The notes beneath the pieces were generated by a model that was given only the letters and a program-made list of their open reading frames with translations, had not been told where the DNA came from and searched no databases. This document shows, piece after piece, positions 56,310 to 64,000 of a stretch of DNA of 64,000 nt. The position numbers were made by a program, and so were the translations under genes. Source of the DNA: Aromatoleum petrolei (lineage in GTDB: Bacteria > Pseudomonadota > Gammaproteobacteria > Burkholderiales > Rhodocyclaceae); the NCBI RefSeq assembly GCF_017894385.1, contig NZ_CP059560.1, positions 3,852,501 to 3,916,500 on the forward strand, in the 5' to 3' direction. Position 1 is the stretch's first letter. Each line of letters begins with the position of its first letter.

Positions 56310-57320
56310 TCAACGGGTGAATATCTGGTCGAACACGCCGCCGTCGTCGAAGTGCGCCTTCTGCGTCTTAGCCCAGCCGCCGAACAGCCCGTCGATCGTG
56401 AAGGTCTTCACCTTCGGGAAGCGCGCCACGTCCTTCGGGTCGGCCAGCTCCGGCTTCGCCGGGCGATAATAGTGCTGCGCCGCGATCCTCTGTCCCGCCG
56501 GTGAGTACAGGTACTCGAGGTAGGCCTTCGCGATCTCGGTGGTGCCGCGCTTGTTGGCGACGCCATCGACAACGGTAACCGGCGGTTCGGCGACGATCGT
56601 CACCGACGGCACGATGATTTCGAACTTGTCCGGCCCCAGTTCGTTCACCGACAGGAAGGCTTCGTTCTCCCACGCCAACAGTACATCGCCGATCCCGCGC
56701 TGCACGAAGGTATTCGTCGCGCCGCGTGCGCCCGAATCGAGTACGGGCACGTGCCTGAACAAGTCGGTGACGAACGCCTTCGCTTTCGACTCGTCGCCGC
56801 CCGGCTGCTGAAGCGCGTAACCCCATGCCGCAAGGTAGTTCCAGCGCGCACCACCGGACGTCTTCGGGTTCGGGGTGATCACCTCGACGCCCGGTTTTAC
56901 GAGATCGCCCCAATCCTTGATGCCCTTCGGGTTGCCCTTGCGCACCAGAAAAACGATGGTCGAGGTGTAGGGCGAACTGTTGTGCGCGAGCCGCTTCTGC
57001 CAGTCCGCCGGGATCTTGCCCGTCTTCGCCGCGATCGCATCGATGTCGTAGGCCAGCGCCAGGGTCACCACGTCCGCCTCCAGCCCGTCTATCACCGCGC
57101 GCGCCTGCTTGCCGGCGCCGCCATGCGACTGCTTGATCGTCACGTCCTGGCCGGTTTTCGCCTTCCAGTACTTCGCGAATTCGGGGTTGAACGCCTGGTA
57201 CAGCTCGCGGGTCGGGTCGTACGAGACGTTGAGCAGGGTTGTTTGCCCGTATGCGGCGCCTGCGATCCCCGCGCTCAGGGCGAAGGCAATCAGGCTGCGG
57301 CGCAAGAGAGTGGATTTCAT
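56310..57320 (-). CDS. sbp: periplasmic sulfate-binding protein
   Basis: A 336-residue solute-binding protein delivering sulfate to CysTWA. The signal peptide is [25 protein letters not shown]. Mature-domain signatures: [70 protein letters not shown] and [12 protein letters not shown]. It is first gene of the sulfur unit; the truncated hydrolase and cysT follow. No CysB box could be fixed by eye in the 100 bases upstream. Confidence 0.96.
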   Translation of the reverse strand: MKSTLLRRSLIAFALSAGIAGAAYGQTTLLNVSYDPTRELYQAFNPEFAKYWKAKTGQDVTIKQSHGGAGKQARAVIDGLEADVVTLALAYDIDAIAAKTGKIPADWQKRLAHNSSPYTSTIVFLVRKGNPKGIKDWGDLVKPGVEVITPNPKTSGGARWNYLAAWGYALQQPGGDESKAKAFVTDLFRHVPVLDSGARGATNTFVQRGIGDVLLAWENEAFLSVNELGPDKFEIIVPSVTIVAEPPVTVVDGVANKRGTTEIAKAYLEYLYSPAGQRIAAQHYYRPAKPELADPKDVARFPKVKTFTIDGLFGGWAKTQKAHFDDGGVFDQIFTR

Positions 57321-57418
57321 GGTGGCTTTCTCCGGTGAATTGAATTCGATGGAGAAAATCTACCGACTTGCGCTGATTACCTGAACGAAGAAAAACTGAA
57401 ATGTATAGTCACAAACGA

Positions 57419-57453
57419 CATGGCCTCCGCCCGTTGAACGGGAGGAGGCCATG
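57419..57453 (-). terminator. terminator after sodB
   Basis: CATGGCCTCC-G-CCCG and CGGG-A-GGAGGCCATG form a 14-pair stem with one G-A mismatch and loop TTGAA, about 40 bases after the sodB stop. On the minus strand it is followed by TGTCGTTTGTG, only a weak T-run. Confidence 0.7.
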
Positions 57454-57490
57454 CAGCCGGCCCTGTGCAGGCCGGTCAAGCCGATCCGGG

Positions 57491-58078
57491 TCAGGCGGCG
57501 AAGTTCTTCGCGGCGAAGTCCCAGTTGGCGAGGCTGTTCAGGAAAGTCGCGACGAAGTCCGGGCGACGGTTGCGGTAGTCGATGTAATAGGCGTGTTCCC
57601 ACACATCGATACAGAGCAGGGCCTTGTCGCCGGTCGTCAGCGGAGTGCCGGCGGCGCCCATGTTGACGATGTCGACGCTGCCGTCGGCCTTCTTCACCAG
57701 CCAGGTCCAGCCCGAACCGAAGTTGCCCACGGCCGAGGTCGTGAAGGCCTTCTTGAAGTCCTCGAAGCTGCCCCACTTAACCTTGATCGCTTCGGCCAGC
57801 GCGCCCGTCGGCTCGCCGCCGCCGTTCGGCTTCATGCCGTTCCAGAAGAAGGTGTGGTTCCAAACCTGCGCGGAGTTGTTATACACGCCGCCGGCGGGGG
57901 CCTTCTTGATGATCGCCTCGAGGTCGAGGTTCTCGTACTCGGTGCCCTTGATCAGGTTGTTGAGGTTGGTCACATAGGCCTGGTGGTGCTTGCCGTAGTG
58001 GAACTCCATGGTCTCGGCCGAGATGTGCGGAGCCAGGGCGTCCTTCGCATAGGGCAGGGGGGGCAGGGTATGTTCCAT
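57491..58078 (-). CDS. sodB: superoxide dismutase [Fe]
   Basis: A cytosolic 195-residue Fe/Mn-family superoxide dismutase. Metal ligands are H27 ([13 protein letters not shown]), the second His in [11 protein letters not shown], and Asp/His in [15 protein letters not shown]. The iron type is inferred from [18 protein letters not shown] and [12 protein letters not shown] features and length. A good GAAGGAGAAC precedes the ATG. It is a single-gene unit between xseA and sbp. Confidence 0.95.
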   Translation of the reverse strand: MEHTLPPLPYAKDALAPHISAETMEFHYGKHHQAYVTNLNNLIKGTEYENLDLEAIIKKAPAGGVYNNSAQVWNHTFFWNGMKPNGGGEPTGALAEAIKVKWGSFEDFKKAFTTSAVGNFGSGWTWLVKKADGSVDIVNMGAAGTPLTTGDKALLCIDVWEHAYYIDYRNRRPDFVATFLNSLANWDFAAKNFAA

Positions 58079-58217
58079 TTGTTCTCCTTCCTGTTTCGTT
58101 TCAGGGTTGTCGGGGTTAAAGCCTGACTATTCTAGTCGGGATTGAGCCCCGCTGGCAATCCGGCGGGCCGTGCAGCCTGTCCGCGGGAGTATCCTGCAAC
58201 GCGCTGCAGCGCGTGCT

Positions 58218-59594
58218 TCATGCTTTCGTGCTATTCACGATAGCACGCAGATGCCCGATTGCGAGTTCCACCGAGATCTCCTCGCCTGCCGTCGTCTCGT
58301 CGGCGTGCCTCAGGATTCGCCCCTCGGCATCGCGCGTGATGCTGTAGCCGCGCGCCAGCACCGCCTGCGGCGCCAGGTGCTGCAGGTGGGTCGCCAGCGT
58401 GGCGAGTCGCTCCGCACGGCGCTGCACGAGGCGTTCACCTGCTACGCTGAGCCTTTGCGCCGCACGGGCACAGCGCTCCATCTCCCGGCGCAGGTCGGGC
58501 TCGCGGGCGACGAGGCGCAGTTCCAGGACGCGGCGTGTTCCTTCCATGCGTTCCAGGCGGCGCGCCATCGACGCGCCCAGGCGTGTGGCGAGCAGTTCGC
58601 TGCGCTCGCGTGCGAGCCCCAGCCGCTCGCGTGGATGCACCAGCCGCAGCGCAGCCCGGTCGAGCCGCTGTGCCAGTCCGTGCAGGCGCCGTTCCATGCC
58701 GGTGGACAGGGAGCGCGCCAAGTCGCCCACGCGTGCCCGCGCGGCGTGGTAGCCCGCGCTCGCCAGCTCGGCTGCCCCCGTGGGCGTTGCTGCGCGCACG
58801 TCGGCCGCGAAATCGGCGATGGTGAAGTCCGTCTCGTGGCCGACGCCGCTCACGACCGGCACCGTGCAGGCGCGGATTGCGCGCGCCAGCGCCTCGTCGT
58901 TGAAGGCCCACAAGTCCTCAATGCTGCCGCCGCCGCGTACCACCAGCAGCAGGTCGATGCCGTCGTCCGCGGCGCGCGCATCCGCCGTCCGCACGGCTTC
59001 CGCGAGCTTCGCGCCGGCGTCCGCGCCCTGCACCGGCGACGGGTAGAGGACCACCGCCAAGTGCGGCGCACGCCGCTGCAACGCCGCCAACACGTCCTTC
59101 CATGCCGCGGCCGCAGGCGAAGTCACGACGCCTATGCGGCGCGGGTAAGGCGGCAGTTCCCGCTTCGCAGCCGGATCAAACAGGCCTTCCGCCGCAAGTT
59201 TTTCCTTGAGGCGCAGGAAGGCCTCGAACAGGTTGCCCTGCCCGGTCTGGCGCAAGGCTTCGACACTGAGCTGGAAATCGCCGCGCGCCTCGTACAGCGT
59301 CACAAGAGAACGGGCATCCACACGCATCCCGTTCTCGAGGCGAAACGGCAGCAGCTGGGCACGATTGCGCCACATCGTGCAGCGAACCTGCGCCTGGGCG
59401 TCCTTCAGGGTGAAATACAGATGGCCCGACGGCGCCCGTGTGAGGTTGGATATTTCGCCGCTCACCCACAGCAAGGGGAAGCGGGCTTCGAGCGTTTCGC
59501 GGGCAATCCGGTTGAGCGTCGAGACGCTGATCGCCCGGCCGGGGCCGTTCGCGTCTTCCGGGCCGCCGAAGTGAAGGGAATCGGTGTTCTGCAT
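58218..59594 (-). CDS. xseA: exodeoxyribonuclease VII large subunit
   Basis: A 458-residue catalytic subunit of ExoVII, a single-strand DNA exonuclease acting with XseB (not encoded here). It has an N-terminal OB fold (SVSTLNRIARETLEARFPLLWVSGEISNL, SGHLYFTLKDAQAQVRC), a nuclease core (RIGVVTSPAAAAWKDVLAAL, LLLVVRGGGSIEDLWAFNDE, VVSGVGHETDFTIADF AADVRA), a long coiled coil, and the C-terminal LARGYSITRDAEGRI. ATG 59594 begins just before the family N-terminus; an in-frame GTG at 59618 is possible. Neither has a strong ribosome-binding site. Confidence 0.95.
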   Translation of the reverse strand: MQNTDSLHFGGPEDANGPGRAISVSTLNRIARETLEARFPLLWVSGEISNLTRAPSGHLYFTLKDAQAQVRCTMWRNRAQLLPFRLENGMRVDARSLVTLYEARGDFQLSVEALRQTGQGNLFEAFLRLKEKLAAEGLFDPAAKRELPPYPRRIGVVTSPAAAAWKDVLAALQRRAPHLAVVLYPSPVQGADAGAKLAEAVRTADARAADDGIDLLLVVRGGGSIEDLWAFNDEALARAIRACTVPVVSGVGHETDFTIADFAADVRAATPTGAAELASAGYHAARARVGDLARSLSTGMERRLHGLAQRLDRAALRLVHPRERLGLARERSELLATRLGASMARRLERMEGTRRVLELRLVAREPDLRREMERCARAAQRLSVAGERLVQRRAERLATLATHLQHLAPQAVLARGYSITRDAEGRILRHADETTAGEEISVELAIGHLRAIVNSTKA

Positions 59595-59898
59595 GAGGCG
59601 GATTGTAGCGGAATCCACAAGGTGGCCGTTCTGTCAATGGTGTATGTACGAATCCGCGCGGTATTTAGGGGTATTTGCAAGTCACTGTTTATAAACAACA
59701 AAATTGTTGCTTAATTTTTCATCGCAGTAAGAAAACACTTGTCGCGACAGCCATTTGGCGACTAATTCGCGAAGAATCCACAAACTTATCCACAGGTTTT
59801 GTGGATTCTTGTCCCGTTCATGACAAAAGGGTGCGCCCTTGCCGTGTTCGCGGCCCGGGGTTAGAGTTCTTCTTTTTTCGAGTTCCCGGAGTTCCTGC
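59595..59898. other. xseA-exbB intergenic region: DnaA box and palindrome cluster
   Basis: An AT-rich 300-base gap between divergent genes. It contains a consensus DnaA box TTATCCACA (59786-59794) set in the centre of a perfect 13-bp inverted repeat (59772-59784 / 59798-59810), whose arms each hold a near-DnaA-box GAATCCACA. It also contains three short palindromes: GTTTATAAAC (59687-59696), CAACA-AAAT-TGTTG (59696-59709) and TGTCGCGACA (59740-59749). It must hold both gene promoters. The density of symmetric sites is far above the rest of the window. Confidence 0.7.
59786..59794 (+). promoter_or_regulatory. consensus DnaA box
   Basis: TTATCCACA, an exact match to the strict E. coli DnaA 9-mer. 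It is flanked at 59774-59782 (GAATCCACA) and 59800-59808 (reverse complement GAATCCACA) by one- to two-mismatch boxes in opposite orientation. Confidence 0.7.
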
Positions 59899-60507
59899 GT
59901 GTTCGCGCTCATCCAGTCCGCGGGCTGGCCCGTCTGGCCCCTCCTGCTGGTATCCATCGTTGCCGTCGCCCTCATCATCGAACGCGGCGTCACCCTGCGT
60001 CGTTCGCGCATCGTGCCCGAAGGGCTGCTCGAAAAGGTGCTCGCCGACCTACGCCAGAAGGGCGCCACGTCCGAGATGGCCAACCGCGTGGCGGCCCATT
60101 CGCCGCTCGGTCGCGTCCTCGCCGCGGGCCTGCGCAATGTCGGCAGCACGCGCGAAGTCATGAAGGAGGCGATCGAGGAAACCGGCCGCGCCGTCGCGCA
60201 CGAACTCGAGCGCTTTCTCAACACGCTCGGCACCATCGCGTCGATCGCGCCGTTGATGGGCCTGTTCGGCACCATCGTCGGCATGATCGACATCTTCGCC
60301 GCCCAGGGAGCGGCCACGACCAACCCGCAGCAGCTCGCGCAGGGCATCTCCACCGCTCTCTACGCCACGGGCCTGGGCCTGATGATCGCGATTCCCTCGA
60401 TCATCTTCTGGCGCCATTACCGCGCGGTCGTCGACGGCTTCGTCGTCGACATGGAGCAGCAGGCGATCAAGCTGGTCGAGGTCGTACACGGCGACCGTCG
60501 TCCCTGA
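59899..60507 (+). CDS. exbB: MotA/TolQ/ExbB proton channel family protein
   Basis: A 202-residue inner-membrane proton-channel subunit that with ExbD energises a TonB-type outer-membrane process. There are three membrane segments (about 10-28, 107-130, 147-170). The family block GLFGTIVGMIDIFAAQG and QLAQGISTALYATGLGLMIAIPSIIFWR is present. GTG 59899 is chosen, with CGGAGTTCCTGC upstream and the short ExbB-type start FALIQSAGWPVWPLLL. No tonB is adjacent. TolQ is excluded because no tol-pal genes follow. Confidence 0.9.
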   Translation: MFALIQSAGWPVWPLLLVSIVAVALIIERGVTLRRSRIVPEGLLEKVLADLRQKGATSEMANRVAAHSPLGRVLAAGLRNVGSTREVMKEAIEETGRAVAHELERFLNTLGTIASIAPLMGLFGTIVGMIDIFAAQGAATTNPQQLAQGISTALYATGLGLMIAIPSIIFWRHYRAVVDGFVVDMEQQAIKLVEVVHGDRRP

Positions 60508-60513
60508 GCGGGA

Positions 60514-60942
60514 ATGCAGCGCATGAACTTCCAGCGCGGACGCAAACACGAAGCACCGGACATCAACCTGATCCCGCTAATCGATGTCCTGCTGGTCCTG
60601 ATCATCTTTCTCGTCCTCACGACGACCTACTCCAAGGTGTCGGGACTCGAGATCAACCTCCCCACGGCCGACACCAAGGCCGCCGAAGTTACGCCCAGCG
60701 AGATCGTGGTCGCGGTGAATGCCGCCGGAGACGTTCTCGTCAATCGCCAGCCGGTCGGCGACAAGAGCATCAATGCGATCGCCGCGGCGCTCGGTCGCGC
60801 CGTTCCCGCCGGAGGCAAGGATCCAGTCGTGGTCATCACGGCTGACGCCAAGGCCGCGCACCAGAGCGTCATTGACGTAATGCAGGCGGCGCAGCGTGCG
60901 GGCCTGCCGCACATCACCTTCGCCACCCAGTCCGCCCCGTGA
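60514..60942 (+). CDS. exbD: ExbD/TolR family biopolymer transport protein
   Basis: A 142-residue partner of ExbB, with a short cytoplasmic start, one membrane helix with the proton-accepting aspartate in PDINLIPLIDVLLVLIIFLVL, and a periplasmic domain ending VVITADAKAAHQSVIDVMQAAQRAG. It starts six bases after the exbB stop; ATG 60523 is an alternative to ATG 60514. Confidence 0.92.
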   Translation: MQRMNFQRGRKHEAPDINLIPLIDVLLVLIIFLVLTTTYSKVSGLEINLPTADTKAAEVTPSEIVVAVNAAGDVLVNRQPVGDKSINAIAAALGRAVPAGGKDPVVVITADAKAAHQSVIDVMQAAQRAGLPHITFATQSAP

Positions 60943-61001
60943 GCCCTCTTGCCGCCGGGGCGGTGTCGGCGACCCGGCCGCCGAGGCCGTACACCTGATC
61001 C

Positions 61002-62015
61002 ATGGCGCGCAGCAGCCCGGAGTGGTGGCAACGCCGCTCGCTCGTCGCGCACCTGCTGCGCCCCTTGTCGGCGCTGTTCGGCGCCCTTGCCGCGACGCGT
61101 CGTCGCCGCTATCGCAGTGACCTGCGGCGTGTCGAGCGCCTCCCGGTTCCGGTCATCATCGTCGGCAACATTGCTGTCGGCGGCAGTGGCAAGACGCCGG
61201 TCGTGGATTGGCTCGTGCGCGAGCTGCGCGCGGCGGGGTGGGTGCCCGGAGTCGTCAGTCGCGGCTATGGCGGCCAATTCGACGGCGTCGCCCTGGTTCC
61301 CGCCGACGGCGATACTTCCCTGTACGGCGACGAACCCGTACTCCTCGCGCGCCTGACCGCTTGCCCGGTTGCCGTCGGTGCGGACCGCCCGGCCGCGGCA
61401 AGAGCGCTTCTGGCCCGGCATCCCGAGTGCGACGTCATTGTGTCCGACGACGGCTTGCAGCATTACCGCCTTGCTCGCGACGTCGAGCTCGCGGTCGTGG
61501 ACGAGCGCACGCTCGGCAACCGCTGGCTGCTGCCCGCCGGCCCGCTGCGCGAACCGGTGAGCCGGCTGCGCGAAGTCGATGTGGTGATTGCCCATGGCGC
61601 CCTTTCGGCAGAAGTCAGGCAGGCAATCGGCGGTACGCCGGTGTTCCCGATGAGGCTCGAAGGCGATGCCTTCATCTCCCTGCGGGATGCGACGTCTTGG
61701 TGCCAGCCCGACGCATTCACGGGGCGCCGCGTGCATGCGGTCGCCGGCATAGGTCGCCCGGAGCGATTTTTCGATCAGTTGCGCGCGATGGGACTCGATG
61801 TCGTGCCCCATCCCTTCCCGGATCACCACCCATTCACCCCAGCCGACCTGGCGTTCGCACCGGGCGAGGCGAAAGTCCTGACCAGCAAGGATGCGGTAAA
61901 ATGCTCGGCTTTCGCGCCTGCCGACACTTGGGAATTCCCGGTCAGGGCACAGATCCCGGCGGGCGCCGCCGAACATATCCTGGAGAAACTGTCGCATGGA
62001 CGCCAGACTGCTTGA
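61002..62015 (+). CDS. lpxK: tetraacyldisaccharide 4'-kinase
   Basis: A 337-residue membrane-associated kinase that adds the 4'-phosphate to the lipid A precursor. An N-terminal hydrophobic helix ([14 protein letters not shown]) precedes the P-loop [18 protein letters not shown]. Then come VSRGYGG, the catalytic-aspartate region [37 protein letters not shown] and [12 protein letters not shown]. It overlaps the Trm112-like gene by 20 bases. The same exbBD-lpxK-trm112-kdsB order occurs in many betaproteobacteria. Confidence 0.95.
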   Translation: MARSSPEWWQRRSLVAHLLRPLSALFGALAATRRRRYRSDLRRVERLPVPVIIVGNIAVGGSGKTPVVDWLVRELRAAGWVPGVVSRGYGGQFDGVALVPADGDTSLYGDEPVLLARLTACPVAVGADRPAAARALLARHPECDVIVSDDGLQHYRLARDVELAVVDERTLGNRWLLPAGPLREPVSRLREVDVVIAHGALSAEVRQAIGGTPVFPMRLEGDAFISLRDATSWCQPDAFTGRRVHAVAGIGRPERFFDQLRAMGLDVVPHPFPDHHPFTPADLAFAPGEAKVLTSKDAVKCSAFAPADTWEFPVRAQIPAGAAEHILEKLSHGRQTA

Positions 62016-62187
62016 AATCCTCGTGTGCCCCGTCTGCAAGGGTCCCCTCGACTTCGTCAAGGACAAGCAGGAACTCGTCTGCAAGGCTGACCGCCTCGCG
62101 TTCCCGATCCGCGACGGCATTCCGGTGATGCTCGAGGAAGAGGCGCGCCAGCTGCCGGCCGAAGAAGTCGACGCCCTGCGCCGCTGA
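61996..62187 (+). CDS. Trm112 family protein
   Basis: A 63-residue zinc-ribbon-like protein of the Trm112/YcaR type. It opens [21 protein letters not shown], then [20 protein letters not shown]. It has the CPVC pair but a single later Cys in LVCK, as in bacterial members. The cellular role in bacteria is poorly defined; eukaryotic Trm112 activates methyltransferases. It is embedded between lpxK (20-base overlap) and kdsB (2-base gap). Confidence 0.92.
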   Translation: MDARLLEILVCPVCKGPLDFVKDKQELVCKADRLAFPIRDGIPVMLEEEARQLPAEEVDALRR

Positions 62188-62189
62188 GC

Positions 62190-63688
<1,499 letters not shown>

Positions 63689-63708
63689 GCGGACGTCTCG
63701 GATACAGG

Positions 63709-63753
63709 CGCGGCGAGCGGCGGGAGCCATCCCGTTTCTCGCCGCGTTTTCTT
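63709..63753 (+). terminator. rho-independent terminator after adk
   Basis: CGCGGCGAG (63709-63717) pairs with CTCGCCGCG (63738-63746), with inner CGGG/CCCG pairing in the loop, followed by TTTTCTTT. It separates adk from the phosphofructokinase gene. Confidence 0.82.
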
Positions 63754-63773
63754 TGGCATCACACGAGAGCGCG

Positions 63774-64000
63774 ATGGCCAGGACAAATCTACTCTATGCG
63801 CAGTCGGGGGGCGTAACCGCGGTCATCAACGCCACCGCGGCGGCGGTGATTGCCGCTGCGCGCGAACGCGGCGACGCCATCGGCACCGTGCTTGCCGCCC
63901 GCCACGGCATTCTCGGCGCCCTCGGCGAGGATCTGATCGACACGACGACGCTGGGTGCCGGCGATCTCGACGCGCTTTCGCACATGCCGGGCGGCGCCTT
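63774..64000 (+). CDS. pfp: pyrophosphate-dependent 6-phosphofructokinase, partial
   Basis: The first 75 codons of a gene cut by the window edge. The frame from ATG 63774 reads ARTNLLYAQSGGVTAVINAT, then AARHGILGALGEDLIDT. The YAQSGGVTAVIN opening and the GILGAL block are those of the PPi-dependent (Pfp-type) phosphofructokinases, used in glycolysis or gluconeogenesis. No strong ribosome-binding site is seen beyond GAGAGCG. It is placed directly after adk. Confidence 0.85.
   Translation, partial: MARTNLLYAQSGGVTAVINATAAAVIAAARERGDAIGTVLAARHGILGALGEDLIDTTTLGAGDLDALSHMPGGA

Noticed and set aside
59595..59898. Chromosomal origin of replication
   Set aside because: Only one exact DnaA box and no dnaA/dnaN/gyrB/rpmH/par genes nearby. 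The cluster is kept as a finding but not called oriC.

Overview
The window reads as a GC-rich betaproteobacterial chromosome segment, most like the Rhodocyclales/Zoogloeaceae (Azoarcus, Aromatoleum, Thauera). This rests on gene content and order: a PPi-dependent phosphofructokinase directly after adk, the string exbB-exbD-lpxK-trm112-kdsB-adk, sodB beside xseA, and FlhDC-type flagellar control with CheZ and CheV. It is an inference from organisation, not a database match. Nearly all of the DNA is ordinary chromosome. There is no phage, IS element, CRISPR array or tRNA gene.   Layout. 1-3141: 3' part of an rRNA operon (23S, 5S, terminator). 3461-3880: a small VOC protein. 3959-10251: a complete histidine-degradation operon hutI-hutG-hutU-hutH-hutC on the minus strand, with a -35/-10 promoter and a palindromic HutC-type operator lying on the -10. 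A truncated hutD remnant lies divergently upstream. 10731-12387: an Lrp-type regulator divergent from ornithine cyclodeaminase. 12480-15216: a LysR regulator, a small ORF and a DUF3422 membrane protein. 15812-20890: a large PilJ-sensor/PAS/GAF/GGDEF/EAL protein and a chemoreceptor. 21014-23574: two exported proteins of unknown function, one split by a frameshift. 23676-34268: an AraC regulator divergent from a leucine/isovalerate gene set (isovaleryl-CoA dehydrogenase, both methylcrotonyl-CoA carboxylase subunits, an acyl-CoA ligase, a GST-like protein, acetoacetyl-CoA synthetase). 34361-36215: guanine deaminase and a NUDIX hydrolase. 36408-38432: an HDOD-REC-GGDEF protein.   38609-48888 is a motility and chemotaxis block: flhD, flhC, motA, motB, cheR, a receiver-less cheB, two cheV, cheY, cheZ, cheA, with two FliA (sigma-28) promoters recognisable in front of motA and the first cheV. 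A bidirectional terminator separates it from a minus-strand sulfur-assimilation run: sbp, a truncated hydrolase, cysT, cysW, cysA, cysB, cysK, then truC and tal. 57491-59594 holds sodB and xseA (minus). 59899 to the end holds exbB, exbD, lpxK, a Trm112-like gene, kdsB, adk and the start of pfp (plus).   How parts work together. Hut enzymes convert histidine to glutamate under HutC control. Lrp/ornithine cyclodeaminase next door suggests a small amino-acid catabolic neighbourhood. The liu-type genes take isovaleryl-CoA to methylglutaconyl-CoA, and acetoacetyl-CoA synthetase can recover the acetoacetate made downstream, although the hydratase and HMG-CoA lyase steps are not in this window. FlhDC starts the flagellar cascade, and FliA then drives motAB and che.   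The most unusual observations are: an origin-like cluster of a consensus DnaA box and palindromes between xseA and exbB; two decayed genes (hutD, RBBP9-like hydrolase) inside otherwise intact operons; a frameshifted exported protein; a CheZ carrying two internal copies of its CheY-docking-like motif; and a che cluster with two CheV, a bare CheB esterase and no CheW. I did not find strong evidence of a wholly new multi-gene system.
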